Part shown: in pieces, positions 11,382 to 20,238 of the stretch
Numbering within the stretch: position 1 is the first letter of the stretch
Layout: each line of letters starts with the position of its first letter
Origin: Lysinibacillus piscis
Lineage (GTDB): Bacteria; Bacillota; Bacilli; Bacillales_A; Planococcaceae
Length of the DNA stretch: 64,000 bases
Direction of reading: 5' to 3'
NCBI RefSeq assembly: GCF_026012395.1
Contig: NZ_BRZA01000001.1
Location: forward strand, 310,001 to 374,000
Position numbers and translations under genes: made by a program
Notes under the pieces: generated by a model
What the model was told of the DNA's origin: nothing
What the model saw: only the letters and a program-made list of their open reading frames with translations
The model's database searches: none

Positions 11382-11735
11382 TTCCGTACAATCTATACAC
11401 TTTTGGACAAGTTGACGTGTTTCATCTGTTGCATGTACATCCTGATATTGCCCAAGCTCCACTACTTCCTGTAGCATTTGCTTTGCAACACCTTCACCTC
11501 TGTAAGATGGAACGACAGAAACATGTTGAACGGTAGCGATATTTTGGTCATCTACAAGAAGACCAACAATCCCTATATATTCATCATTTTTTTTCCATAA
11601 ATACAAGACCCACTGATCATCGTTTTCATAGGAATGAATCGTTCCTGTCAGTTTTTTTATGTCTTTTTCATTCGGCATAAACGAGAGCAAGCCCATGGCA
11701 ATTTTCTCGAAAGCCTTCTTATATCGAATTAACAT
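11364..11735 (-). CDS. ribT: GNAT-family protein RibT
   Basis: A 123-residue GCN5-type acetyltransferase fold with the acetyl-CoA loop VVPSYRGEGVAKQM (~75-90). The N-terminus MLIRYKKAFEKIAMGLLSFM closely matches B. subtilis RibT (124 residues), the last gene of the riboflavin operon there; its substrate is not established. Here the ribDEAH genes are not adjacent, so it stands alone between repeats and lysA. Confidence 0.85.
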   Translation of the reverse strand: MLIRYKKAFEKIAMGLLSFMPNEKDIKKLTGTIHSYENDDQWVLYLWKKNDEYIGIVGLLVDDQNIATVQHVSVVPSYRGEGVAKQMLQEVVELGQYQDVHATDETRQLVQKCIDCTEEKADD

Positions 11736-11816
11736 AGTTGTCTATTCCCTCTTTTTCTCACTGTACATAATCCTTGATTATCCTACACGATTTATACACT
11801 TCCCGCAAGTCTACTT

Positions 11817-11927
11817 TTACGAATTAGGTCCAAGAATCCCCTGAGCTGCTAATACCCAATAAACAACGCCCCATAAAATAATAAAAGCCGTCATAGATAC
11901 TAGTAATACCCACTTATTTTTTCTCAC
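11817..11927 (-). CDS. Small 36-residue single-pass membrane peptide, coupled to lysA
   Basis: A GTG start overlaps the lysA stop (ATGTGA), with AAAAGGA 8-9 bases upstream. It encodes Val/Met-Arg-Lys-Asn-Lys-Trp, then a hydrophobic helix (residues ~7-27), then the tail AAQGILGPNS. The arrangement (basic N-terminus, one helix, short tail, overlap with the gene before) is typical of real small membrane proteins. I do not recognise a family. Its function is unknown. Confidence 0.6.
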   Translation of the reverse strand: MRKNKWVLLVSMTAFIILWGVVYWVLAAQGILGPNS

Positions 11928-13249
11928 ATTGACTCATCCTTTTTTAATGTTAACGGGAGATCGTTTTGTACAAGATCCTCATAGCTTTCACGGCGGACTG
12001 CTAATTGGTGTTGTCCATCTTCCACAAACACGACTGCTGGACGTGGCACACGATTGTAATTGCTAGCCATTGAATAGCCATATGCACCTGTACAGAAAAT
12101 GGCCAATACATCGCCAGAAGCTGCTTCTTGTAACTTTGCATCGATAATTAATTTATCACCAGATTCACATAACTTACCAGCTACTGTATATGTCTCACTT
12201 TTTGGTGCATGTGCCTTACTTGCAATGACAGCCTCATATTTTGCATCATAGAGCGCTGGACGAATGTTATCGCTCATGCCTCCATCGACTGCAATATATT
12301 TTCGCACATCTGGCACTGTTTTTTGTGAACCGATTGTGTAAAGGGATGTACCTGCATCACCAACAAGCGAGCGACCTGGCTCAATCCAAATTTCTGGCAT
12401 CACTAAACCAAGCATCGCTGCTTTATTTTTCACAACCGTAATCATATCTTCTACATATACTTGTGGCTCAAGTGGTGTATCCTCTTCTGTGTAACGAATA
12501 CCGAAGCCCCCACCTAAGTTTAACACAGTACATGTAAATTTGTGTGTTTTATGCCAATCCGCAATTTTATCAATCAGCTTTTCACCCGCTAAGCCAAAGC
12601 CTGCTGTGTCAAAAATTTGTGAGCCGATATGACAGTGCAAGCCAAGTAGCTCTAAATAAGCATGGTTAAACGTTTGTTGGAATGCCTCATCAGCTTGACC
12701 ATTGTTCAAATCAAAGCCAAATTTAGAATCAGCTTGCCCCGTTGTAATAAAGTCATGTGTATGTGCTTCAACTCCTGGTGTCACACGCAATAAAATGCGC
12801 ATTTTTTGTTCACGGCGCTCTGAAATTTCTTTCAACAGCTGAATTTCATAAAAATTATCGACAACGATACAGCCAATTTGTGAATCAAAAGCCAGCTCTA
12901 ATTCAGCAATACTTTTATTGTTACCATGGAAATGAATACGTTCTGCTGGAAAACCTGCTTTCAATGCTGTAAATAATTCGCCACCAGACACAACATCCAA
13001 TGATAGATTTTCCTCTGCTGCCAATTGATACACTGCTACACATGCAAATGCCTTTGACGCATAAGCCACCTCTGCCTTTACACCAAGCTTGTGAAATGTC
13101 TCCATAAAGCCTCGTGCACGTTTACGAATCAATGCTGTATCATAAACAAATAACGGTGTCCCATATTGTTCCGCTAATGTTAATGTATCCACTTGTCCAA
13201 TCGTTAAATGTCCTTCTTCAGAAATTGCTTGTGTGCCATATAAATGCAT
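11924..13249 (-). CDS. lysA: Diaminopimelate decarboxylase
   Basis: PLP enzyme that decarboxylates meso-diaminopimelate to L-lysine, the last step of lysine synthesis. It has 441 residues, an alanine-racemase-fold barrel and a C-terminal beta domain. Lys66 in YASKAFAC is the expected PLP lysine; GGGFG and EPGR phosphate-binding motifs and the CESGD active-site cysteine are present. In B. subtilis it also neighbours spoVAF. The stop overlaps the start of the small membrane peptide gene. Confidence 0.95.
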   Translation of the reverse strand: MHLYGTQAISEEGHLTIGQVDTLTLAEQYGTPLFVYDTALIRKRARGFMETFHKLGVKAEVAYASKAFACVAVYQLAAEENLSLDVVSGGELFTALKAGFPAERIHFHGNNKSIAELELAFDSQIGCIVVDNFYEIQLLKEISERREQKMRILLRVTPGVEAHTHDFITTGQADSKFGFDLNNGQADEAFQQTFNHAYLELLGLHCHIGSQIFDTAGFGLAGEKLIDKIADWHKTHKFTCTVLNLGGGFGIRYTEEDTPLEPQVYVEDMITVVKNKAAMLGLVMPEIWIEPGRSLVGDAGTSLYTIGSQKTVPDVRKYIAVDGGMSDNIRPALYDAKYEAVIASKAHAPKSETYTVAGKLCESGDKLIIDAKLQEAASGDVLAIFCTGAYGYSMASNYNRVPRPAVVFVEDGQHQLAVRRESYEDLVQNDLPLTLKKDESM

Positions 13250-13324
13250 ATGTACCGCTCCCTTTTCACCATTTTATTTTTAATTTTTCTCTTTGCTGAA
13301 TAAAGAGAAAAATCAAAAAATACT

Positions 13325-13340
13325 ATAAAGTGAACTTTAT
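13325..13340 (-). terminator. Short palindrome downstream of spoVAF
   Basis: ATAAAGT and ACTTTAT flank a 2-base loop and are followed on the minus strand by AGTATTTTTTG. It could be a weak terminator for spoVAF or part of the lysA promoter region. Confidence 0.35.
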
Positions 13341-13368
13341 CATATGCGAAAAACGAGCGCAATGCCTT

Positions 13369-14811
13369 CTATGACCTTCTTCGCTGCTTTGAAGCGGTTA
13401 CATATGGTCTTAACGCATCTGCTGTCATCGGGAAACGAACTAATACACGCAGCATTGCCTTTGGAAAGAACGGTACAAGTGGCCATAAATATGGCGCTTG
13501 CATTGGACGTAATGAGCATAAATAGGTGAACAAAATAAAAATACCGATAAATAAACCATTCACTCCCCATAAACCTGTCATTAATAAAAGTAATAAACGG
13601 AAAAGCTTAATGGAAATGCTTAATTCATAAGATGGTATGATAAACGTTAAAATCGCTGCTACAGCTGTATATAATACAACTTCGGATGAGAATAGCCCTA
13701 CATCAATGGCAATTTGCCCAATAATAACACCTGCCACAAGTCCCATTGCGGTTGATAACGGAGAGGGGGTATGAATGGCAGCCATCCGTAAAAATTCAAT
13801 GCCCATATCCCCAATGACCAATTGCAATAATAATGGAACATGTGACTTTTCCTCTGCCCCTAAAAAGGCGAGTTTCTCAGGCAATAAGTCTGGATTTGTA
13901 GCAAATACATACCATAATGGCAATAATAGCAAGCCCGATAGCGCACCGAAGTAACGCATAAAACGGACAAACGTACCAACTGCAGGGGCTTGCCGGTACT
14001 CTTCTGCATGTTGTAATAAATGAAAAATGGTAGCAGGTACAATCATAACAGAAGGTGATGTATCTACCATAATCGCAATATGTCCCTCAAGTAGATGTGC
14101 TGCGACAATATCAGGACGCTCTGTATAGCGCACAAACGGCACTGGATGAAATTTCTGTTTAAAAAGCCATTCTTCTAGTGATTTATCTGCCATCGTTAAA
14201 CCATCATGGTGAATTTGCTCAAGACGGCGACGTAATTTATCCAGTATTTCATCATTGGCAATATCCTTCATAAAGGCCAAAGCAACATCTGTTTGACCAA
14301 TTTTTGATACTTTATGTAGCTCAAAGCGTAAATTACTATTACGAATCCGTCTACGAACCAATGCTGTATTTTGTGTAATTCCTTCGACAAAACCGTCTCG
14401 TGAACCACGGATTACCTTTTCATTATCAGGTTCTTCAGGGGAACGTCCTGGATAATCACGAATTTCCGCTACATAGCAATAGCCATTTTTAGTCACAAAC
14501 GTCACTTGTCCACTTAAAATGGCTAATAAAAATGCTTTACGTTCTGTTCCCTCTGAACGCCCTTGAAAATTAAAATAGACTTCAAAATACTCTTTTTCAT
14601 CTTCTATGGACACATCTTCATCTGGTAGCATACTGGATAATAGCTGTGCTAAAATAGCACTATCCACTAAGCCTGAGATATATGTGCATAAAACAGGTAA
14701 ATCTTTAATAAATACATGCTTAATGCTTACATCAAAGGACTCACCATCACCAAACTGTTCCTTCATAAAAATTTCGGCTTCTTCTAAGTTGTGAAATAAT
14801 TGATTTGTCAT
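13369..14811 (-). CDS. spoVAF: Spore germination protein SpoVAF (GerA family)
   Basis: A 480-residue inner-spore-membrane protein. The soluble N-terminal half (~1-270) holds RSYPGR-type and RYTERPD motifs; the C-terminal half has about five membrane helices, with EYRQAPAVGTF just before the first. The sequence follows B. subtilis SpoVAF (493 residues) closely, more so than the nutrient-receptor GerAA group. SpoVAF works with the SpoVA dipicolinate channel in germination. In B. subtilis it is the sixth spoVA gene; here spoVAA-E do not precede it, and sigF is its direct upstream neighbour. Confidence 0.88.
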   Translation of the reverse strand: MTNQLFHNLEEAEIFMKEQFGDGESFDVSIKHVFIKDLPVLCTYISGLVDSAILAQLLSSMLPDEDVSIEDEKEYFEVYFNFQGRSEGTERKAFLLAILSGQVTFVTKNGYCYVAEIRDYPGRSPEEPDNEKVIRGSRDGFVEGITQNTALVRRRIRNSNLRFELHKVSKIGQTDVALAFMKDIANDEILDKLRRRLEQIHHDGLTMADKSLEEWLFKQKFHPVPFVRYTERPDIVAAHLLEGHIAIMVDTSPSVMIVPATIFHLLQHAEEYRQAPAVGTFVRFMRYFGALSGLLLLPLWYVFATNPDLLPEKLAFLGAEEKSHVPLLLQLVIGDMGIEFLRMAAIHTPSPLSTAMGLVAGVIIGQIAIDVGLFSSEVVLYTAVAAILTFIIPSYELSISIKLFRLLLLLMTGLWGVNGLFIGIFILFTYLCSLRPMQAPYLWPLVPFFPKAMLRVLVRFPMTADALRPYVTASKQRRRS

Positions 14812-14842
14812 GCTGTCACCATTCTCTTTATGATTTCTTTTT

Positions 14843-14863
14843 GGGGAGACGTTATGCCTCCCC
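14843..14863 (-). other. GC-rich hairpin between sigF and spoVAF
   Basis: GGGGAG and CTCCCC form a 6 bp stem around a 9-base loop in the 57-base gap. There is no T run on the transcribed strand, so it is more likely an attenuating or processing hairpin than a full terminator. Confidence 0.4.
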
Positions 14864-14868
14864 TCTCT

Positions 14869-15648
14869 CTATAGCTCGTCCTGTTCAAGTGTTGCACTTG
14901 TCGCCATCCAGCCCTTTAATTGGGCAAGAATCTTTTTCTCAAGACGTGATACTTGCACTTGTGAAATACCAAGTCGATTTGCAATTTCCGTTTGTGTACA
15001 ATCTGAGAAATAGCGTAAATAAATAATCGCTTGTTCCCGTGGTTCAAGTCTTGTCAGTACTTCTTTTAACGGAATATAATCAAACGGCTGCTCCGATTTT
15101 TCATCCTTCATTTGGTCCATCAATGTAATGGAATCTCCTTCACTTTCGTACAATTGCTCATGTAAGGAAGCAGGATCCCGCATCGCATCAGACGCTGTCA
15201 CAATGTCCTCAGCCGTTACACCTAAAATGTGGGCAAGCTCATAAATCGTAGGCGGATGCTCATTCGTTTTCATAAACTCATCGGTGGCATGACGAATTTT
15301 AAAGTTCAATTCACGAATGGAGCGACTGACCTTCACCATTCCGTCATCCCGTAAAAACCGCTGAATTTCTCCAATAATCATCGGTACAGCATAGGTCGAA
15401 AATTTAACCTCATATGATAAATCAAATTTGTCTACAGACTTCATCAGTCCTATACAGCCAATCTGAAATAAATCCTCCAATTCAACGCCTCTTGATGCAA
15501 AGCGCTGGACGATGGACCAAACAAGCCTCGTATTCCCTTCAATCATTTGTTTACGAGCCTCTTGATCGCCCTGCTGTGCACGTGCAATAAAAATACGCAT
15601 TTCTTCCTGTGACAATAGCTTATCGGACGACTGTTCTAATGGCTTCAC
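14869..15648 (-). CDS. sigF: RNA polymerase sporulation sigma factor sigma-F
   Basis: Directs the first forespore-specific transcription. It has 259 residues with sigma-70 regions 2 (DLFQIGCIGLMKSVDKFD, near 60), 3 and 4 (helix-turn-helix TQTEIANRLGISQVQVSRLEK near 220). It is the third gene of the spoIIA operon, 10 bases after spoIIAB, the standard order. Confidence 0.95.
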   Translation of the reverse strand: MKPLEQSSDKLLSQEEMRIFIARAQQGDQEARKQMIEGNTRLVWSIVQRFASRGVELEDLFQIGCIGLMKSVDKFDLSYEVKFSTYAVPMIIGEIQRFLRDDGMVKVSRSIRELNFKIRHATDEFMKTNEHPPTIYELAHILGVTAEDIVTASDAMRDPASLHEQLYESEGDSITLMDQMKDEKSEQPFDYIPLKEVLTRLEPREQAIIYLRYFSDCTQTEIANRLGISQVQVSRLEKKILAQLKGWMATSATLEQDEL

Positions 15649-15658
15649 AGTGCTCGCC

Positions 15659-16099
15659 TCACATCACTGGCATACGAACCGAATAAAATTTTTTCGTAAA
15701 CGTGACAGTTGTACCTTCCTGCCATTTTGAAATAACTGTTAACTGGTCAGAGAAACTATCCATAATGGTAAAGCCCATACCTGAACGTTCCATTTCACTT
15801 TTTGTTGTAAATAACGGCTCCATCGCACGGCTAACGTCCTCAATACCCATTCCTTTATCCATCACCGATACAGTAATCACATCATCCTCACGCTTTGCAT
15901 GAAGTGTGACTAGCCCTTGTCCGTCCTCTTCATAGCCATGAATAATCGCATTGGACACAGCCTCTGAAACAACCGTTTTAAACTCCGATAGCTCATCAAT
16001 TGTTGGGTCAAGCTGGGCAATAAATGCTGTGACCGCTATACGTGCTAATGCCTCATTTTCACTAATTGCTACAAACGTTAATGTCATTTCATTATCCAT
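15659..16099 (-). CDS. spoIIAB: Anti-sigma-F factor / serine kinase SpoIIAB
   Basis: Binds and inhibits sigma-F and phosphorylates SpoIIAA. The GHKL ATPase fold shows the N-box EAVSNAIIHGY, G1 box DKGMGI and G2 region RSGMGFTIM. I start it at the ATG 16097-16099 (AGGGGG 7 bases upstream), giving MDNEMTLTF and 146 residues, the same length and N-terminal pattern as B. subtilis SpoIIAB. A TTG two codons upstream is less likely. It overlaps the spoIIAA stop by 8 bases. Confidence 0.95.
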   Translation of the reverse strand: MDNEMTLTFVAISENEALARIAVTAFIAQLDPTIDELSEFKTVVSEAVSNAIIHGYEEDGQGLVTLHAKREDDVITVSVMDKGMGIEDVSRAMEPLFTTKSEMERSGMGFTIMDSFSDQLTVISKWQEGTTVTFTKKFYSVRMPVM

Positions 16100-16445
16100 T
16101 GACAATCCCCCTCACATGGTTAATCGCTTCTTCCTCTGTTGCTTCCATCATCCACTTGCCTAAACCTGAAAACTGAAATACCTTGCGCATTGTTGCAGAT
16201 GGATTGAGCAAAATGGTGCGACCTGCAACAGTCTCTAGTTCACGCATACGTCCAAGGACTAAGCCCACACCAGAGCTATCCATAAAGGACAATCCTTCTA
16301 GATTCCAAATAATCGTGGATACAGCTCCTTGAAAAATCGCTGTGGAAATCTTCTCTCGAATTTGTTCCACTGCATGATGGTCGAGCTCCCCATATAAACG
16401 TATAACAATTGTTTCCCTTGTCACCATTTCTAATTGAAATTGCAT
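16092..16445 (-). CDS. spoIIAA: Anti-sigma-F factor antagonist SpoIIAA
   Basis: STAS-domain protein whose unphosphorylated form releases sigma-F from SpoIIAB. I use the ATG at 16443-16445, 8 bases after GGAGG, giving 117 residues, equal to B. subtilis. Ser58 in LSFMDSSGVG is the expected phosphorylation site. Upstream in-frame starts lack spacing for the ribosome site. Confidence 0.94.
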   Translation of the reverse strand: MQFQLEMVTRETIVIRLYGELDHHAVEQIREKISTAIFQGAVSTIIWNLEGLSFMDSSGVGLVLGRMRELETVAGRTILLNPSATMRKVFQFSGLGKWMMEATEEEAINHVRGIVNG

Positions 16446-16538
16446 GCACATCGCCTCCTCATCATGCAATTCCACATGCGCTATCCTAAATCCTTGCCAT
16501 TGACAAGACTAGTGCGCAGTCTTGCGAAATAGTGACCA

Positions 16539-16545
16539 TTCGACA
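16539..16545 (-). promoter_or_regulatory. Candidate Spo0A box upstream of spoIIA
   Basis: TGTCGAA on the minus strand matches the 0A-box core TGNCGAA and lies ~95 bases before spoIIAA. In B. subtilis the spoIIA promoter is activated by phosphorylated Spo0A with sigma-H. A convincing sigma-H -35/-10 pair was not found by eye, so this is suggestive only. Confidence 0.35.
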
Positions 16546-16612
16546 TACTTCTAGCCACAGTATAGGAGAAATTTGCATATTTTAAACATACCTGTCTATC
16601 CCTCACATGCAT

Positions 16613-16648
16613 AAAAAAAGGAATCTCCATCACTGAAGATTCCTTTTT
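16613..16648 (-). terminator. Terminator after pdp
   Basis: AAAAAGGAATCT pairs perfectly with AGATTCCTTTTT and is followed on the minus strand by more T. It lies 4 bases after the pdp stop and separates deoB-pdp from spoIIA. Confidence 0.9.
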
Positions 16649-16652
16649 CCAT

Positions 16653-17903
16653 TTATCCAATTTGATAAGCTGCTTGTACTTTATCGATTGTATCTACATC
16701 AATCGCATTGTTGGCATATAAATAAGCAATTGTATCGCCTATTGCTACAACATCACCTTTTTTTGCTGCTAATTGAATCCCTGCATCATAATCTAATGCG
16801 GATTCCTTTGTCACACGGCCTGCACCAAGACCAACACTTGCTTCGCCAATCAATAACGCATTAATTGTTTCCACAGTACCCGCTACTTTCGCTTGAATCG
16901 CTACTTGATGTGCCGTTTCCTGTTGGAAAATATCCGCCATATCGCCACCTTGTGCTACGATAAATTCTTCAAATTTAGCAGCAGCCGAGCCATCTGCTAA
17001 TACACCACGTACCGCTTCAGTAGCCGTTTTTTCATCAACACCAGCTGCAATTTGGTACATAAGTGAGGCAATGACTACACATTCGTCCACTAAATCTACA
17101 TGTGTTTCATCCATCTGCCCTTTCAATAAAGCATAGGCTTCTACCACCTCAAGTTTATTGCCAATCATTTTGCCAAGTGGATTGTCCATATCACTAATAT
17201 GGGCAATCACCTTACGTCCTAGCTTTTCACCAATCGCTGTCATTGTTTCTGCTAAGCGTTGTGCTTCTTCCTCTGTTTTCATAAAGGCTCCTGAACCACA
17301 TTTCACATCTAAAACAATGCCATCTGCACCACTAGCAATTTTCTTACTCATAATGGAAGCAGCAATTAATGGAATTGAATCCACTGTCCCTGTCACATCA
17401 CGCAAAGCATACAGTTTTTTGTCTGCTGGCACAAGATTGCCTGTTTGACCCGCTACGGCAATTTTATGTTTGTTGACATTGTCGATAAATTCCTGTGAAG
17501 ATAGCTCTGTTTTGAAGCCACGAATAGACTCTAATTTATCAATCGTTCCACCTGTAATGCCTAAGCCTTTACCGCTAAATTTCGCTACTGGAATATCAAG
17601 GGCAGCAATAATTGGTGTGACAATCAATGTCACTTTATCGCCAACACCGCCTGTTGAGTGTTTATCAATTTTAAAGCCTTCAATCGATGTTAAATCAATG
17701 ACATCACCTGATTCAATCATCGCCTTCGTTAAATAAAATGTCTCATCATCAGTCATCCCCATTAAACGAATCGCCATTAACAAAGAGCTTGCTTGATAAT
17801 CAGGAATCGAGCCATTTGTATAGCCTGCTACAAAATACTCGATTTCTTCTTGTGATAATGCTTGGCCATGCTTCTTCTTCTCAAACAGCTGTGCCATATT
17901 CAT
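16653..17903 (-). CDS. pdp: Pyrimidine-nucleoside phosphorylase
   Basis: Cleaves uridine, thymidine and deoxyuridine with phosphate to base plus (deoxy)ribose 1-phosphate. It has 416 residues; the family signature SGKGLGITGGTIDKLE lies near residue 110 and KHSTGGVGDK near 82. It is somewhat shorter at the C-terminus than B. subtilis Pdp (433). It starts 13 bases after deoB, whose product isomerises the sugar phosphate made here. In B. subtilis the gene after the deoB homologue is a purine-nucleoside phosphorylase, followed by dacF. Confidence 0.92.
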   Translation of the reverse strand: MNMAQLFEKKKHGQALSQEEIEYFVAGYTNGSIPDYQASSLLMAIRLMGMTDDETFYLTKAMIESGDVIDLTSIEGFKIDKHSTGGVGDKVTLIVTPIIAALDIPVAKFSGKGLGITGGTIDKLESIRGFKTELSSQEFIDNVNKHKIAVAGQTGNLVPADKKLYALRDVTGTVDSIPLIAASIMSKKIASGADGIVLDVKCGSGAFMKTEEEAQRLAETMTAIGEKLGRKVIAHISDMDNPLGKMIGNKLEVVEAYALLKGQMDETHVDLVDECVVIASLMYQIAAGVDEKTATEAVRGVLADGSAAAKFEEFIVAQGGDMADIFQQETAHQVAIQAKVAGTVETINALLIGEASVGLGAGRVTKESALDYDAGIQLAAKKGDVVAIGDTIAYLYANNAIDVDTIDKVQAAYQIG

Positions 17904-17916
17904 ATGTGTATCCCCC

Positions 17917-19098
17917 TTATTTCAAATTCCCTAAGAAACTTGTACCAAATGCTGGTGCGGCTACATCGAAGTTTTCAGCTATCGTTGCAGCAATATCCGC
18001 AAATGTTTCACGTAGTGCTAGCTCATGACCACCAGTAAAGCGTGGTGAGTATACTAATAATGGTACATATTCACGTGTATGGTCTGTACCATGGAATGTC
18101 GGATCATTGCCGTGGTCAGCTGTAATCATCAATACGTCATCCTCTGTCAACGCTTCTAAAATTTCAGGTAGACGTGCATCAAATTCCTCTAATGCTTGAC
18201 CATATCCTAGTGGGTCACGACGGTGTCCGAAATTCGCATCAAAATCTACTAAATTTAAGAAACTAATTCCGTGGAAATCACGACGTACCACTTCTGCAAA
18301 CTTATCCATACCGTCCATATTATTTTTCGTACGTACGGCATCTGTAATGCCTTCACCATTGAAAATATCTGAAATTTTACCAATCGCAATAACGTCTAAC
18401 CCAGCATCTTTTAGCTCATCCATCGTTGTGCGACCGAATGGCTTTAACGCATAGTCATGACGATTTGGTGTGCGCTCAAAATGTCCTGGTGTGCCAATGA
18501 ATGGACGTGCTATAACACGCCCTACTAAGTATTCAGGCTGCAATGTTAATTCACGTGCAATTTCACAAATTTTATATAATTCATCTAATGGAATGATTTC
18601 CTCATGTGCAGCAATTTGTAGTACAGGGTCAGCAGATGTATAAACAATCAGTGCGCCTGTTTCCATATGCTCTGGACCGTAATCATCAATCACTTGTGTA
18701 CCACTTGCAGGTTGATTACATAACACTTTACGGCCTGTACGTTTTTCAAGTTCAGCAATTAGCTCAGCAGGGAAGCCATCTGGATACACCTTAAACGGCT
18801 TATCAATGTTCAACCCCATAATCTCCCAATGCCCTGTCATCGTATCTTTCCCAACAGATGCCTCTTGCATTTTGCCATAATAAGCTTTTGGTGTAGCTGT
18901 TGCCGCTACTCCTTGTAATGGCTCAATATTCGCTAAGCCGAAAGACTCCATCATCGGTATTGTAAGCCCATTCATTTTTTCAGCGATATGACCCAGTGTA
19001 TGTGAGCCTACATCTCCAAATTTAGCTGCATCAGGTGCTTCCCCAATACCAACTGAATCCATTACAACAACATGTACTTTTTTAAACGGTTTACTCAT
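17917..19098 (-). CDS. deoB: Phosphopentomutase
   Basis: Interconverts (deoxy)ribose 1-phosphate and 5-phosphate, feeding nucleoside sugars into central metabolism. It has 393 residues (family ~394), an alkaline-phosphatase superfamily metalloenzyme. The N-terminal [12 protein letters not shown] supplies the first metal aspartate, [12 protein letters not shown] the catalytic Thr, and [18 protein letters not shown] the other metal ligands. Operon with pdp. Confidence 0.95.
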   Translation of the reverse strand: MSKPFKKVHVVVMDSVGIGEAPDAAKFGDVGSHTLGHIAEKMNGLTIPMMESFGLANIEPLQGVAATATPKAYYGKMQEASVGKDTMTGHWEIMGLNIDKPFKVYPDGFPAELIAELEKRTGRKVLCNQPASGTQVIDDYGPEHMETGALIVYTSADPVLQIAAHEEIIPLDELYKICEIARELTLQPEYLVGRVIARPFIGTPGHFERTPNRHDYALKPFGRTTMDELKDAGLDVIAIGKISDIFNGEGITDAVRTKNNMDGMDKFAEVVRRDFHGISFLNLVDFDANFGHRRDPLGYGQALEEFDARLPEILEALTEDDVLMITADHGNDPTFHGTDHTREYVPLLVYSPRFTGGHELALRETFADIAATIAENFDVAAPAFGTSFLGNLK

Positions 19099-19180
19099 CC
19101 TATTTCCTCCTCTTTTCTTCTACCTGTCATACTATTTTAAACGATACGTTTATTTTACCAATAGAGAGCACAAAAATAAA

Positions 19181-19197
19181 GGTCAGACATCTGACTA
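19181..19197 (-). terminator. Small hairpin between xerD and deoB
   Basis: GTCAGA and TCTGAC with a 2-base loop, followed on the minus strand by CCTTTATTTTTG. Weak terminator candidate for xerD. Confidence 0.4.
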
Positions 19198-19206
19198 AAT
19201 TAAATT

Positions 19207-20109
19207 TTATGCACGTGGATGAAATTGTTTATAAACTTCTGATAAACGAGTTTTACTAATATGTGTATAAATTTGCGTTGTCGAAATATCTGCATGACCC
19301 AACATCTCTTGCACAGCACGTAAATCAGCACCGTTCTCTACTAAATGAGTAGCAAAGGTGTGACGTAATGTATGTGGTGTCAGCTCATGTTGAATGCCCG
19401 CCTTTAGTGCATGCTCTTTTATTAATTTCCAACAACCTTGCCTTGTTAAACGTTTACCACGCTGATTAATAAAAAAAGCATCTGTTTTCGGGTATTTGCC
19501 TTGAAGCTGCCCCCTTGCCCCCTCTAAATAACTGCTTAATGCTTGTAAAGCACTGCGTCCTAAAGGAATAATACGCTCCTTGCCCCCTTTACCAAAGACA
19601 CGCACAAAGCCCATTGTCAAATGAATATCCGCTAAATCTAAAGCAATACATTCACTAATACGCATCCCTGAACCATATAGCAATTCCAGCATGGCTATGT
19701 CACGAATGCCCTGTGGTTTACTGCGATTTGGTGTAGCTAATAATGCATCAATTTCAGCGATTGCTAACGTATTCGGTAGCTTTTGCTCGATAGCAGGCAT
19801 TTCTAAATGCACTGTCGGGTCTGATGTTGTACGCTTTTCTCTCAGTAAAAATTGGTGAAAGCTACGTATGGAAGAAATATGACGTGCCACTGTGCGACTT
19901 GTCTTCCCTTGTATACGAAGCTGCTCTAAATGACGCAAAATCGTCATTCTTTCTACCCCCTGAAAATCGGTCATTCCTTCTACATCCTGTAAAAAGTACG
20001 TATAGTTTTCTAAATCCCGACGGTAGGATGTTAATGTATTATCAGCTAATTGTCGCTCTACTTGCAAAAAATGAATATAATCCGCTACAGCATATTGAAA
20101 TTCTGTCAT
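19207..20109 (-). CDS. xerD: Site-specific tyrosine recombinase XerD
   Basis: Resolves chromosome dimers at dif with XerC. It has 300 residues: an N-terminal SAM-like core-binding domain (~1-90) and a C-terminal catalytic domain with Arg150, Lys174, His246-x-x-Arg249, His272 and the nucleophile Tyr281. I use the ATG at 20107-20109, preceded by AGAGGTG; an ATG five codons upstream lacks a good site. Its place between deoB and fur matches B. subtilis, though the small yqzK gene found there is absent. Confidence 0.93.
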   Translation of the reverse strand: MTEFQYAVADYIHFLQVERQLADNTLTSYRRDLENYTYFLQDVEGMTDFQGVERMTILRHLEQLRIQGKTSRTVARHISSIRSFHQFLLREKRTTSDPTVHLEMPAIEQKLPNTLAIAEIDALLATPNRSKPQGIRDIAMLELLYGSGMRISECIALDLADIHLTMGFVRVFGKGGKERIIPLGRSALQALSSYLEGARGQLQGKYPKTDAFFINQRGKRLTRQGCWKLIKEHALKAGIQHELTPHTLRHTFATHLVENGADLRAVQEMLGHADISTTQIYTHISKTRLSEVYKQFHPRA

Positions 20110-20196
20110 ACTCGCACCTCTCATTGCCCATTATTTCCTATTTTAACATGCTAGCAGTCATTGTGCTCCTGTACAGCCCTTTGTAACAAAAAACAA

Positions 20197-20237
20197 AAAC
20201 TGCCTGCCTCAATCCATAAGATTTAAGCAGACAGTTT
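20197..20237 (-). terminator. Terminator after fur
   Basis: On the minus strand AAACTGTCTGC pairs with GCAGGCAGTTT (one G-U) and is followed by TTTGTTTTTTG. It starts at the fur stop codon. Confidence 0.85.
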
Positions 20238-20238
20238 C

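Noticed and set aside
13369-14811. SpoVAF call as a nutrient germinant receptor A subunit
   Set aside because: Sequence blocks and the sigF/lysA neighbourhood fit SpoVAF, and no B or C receptor subunit genes follow.
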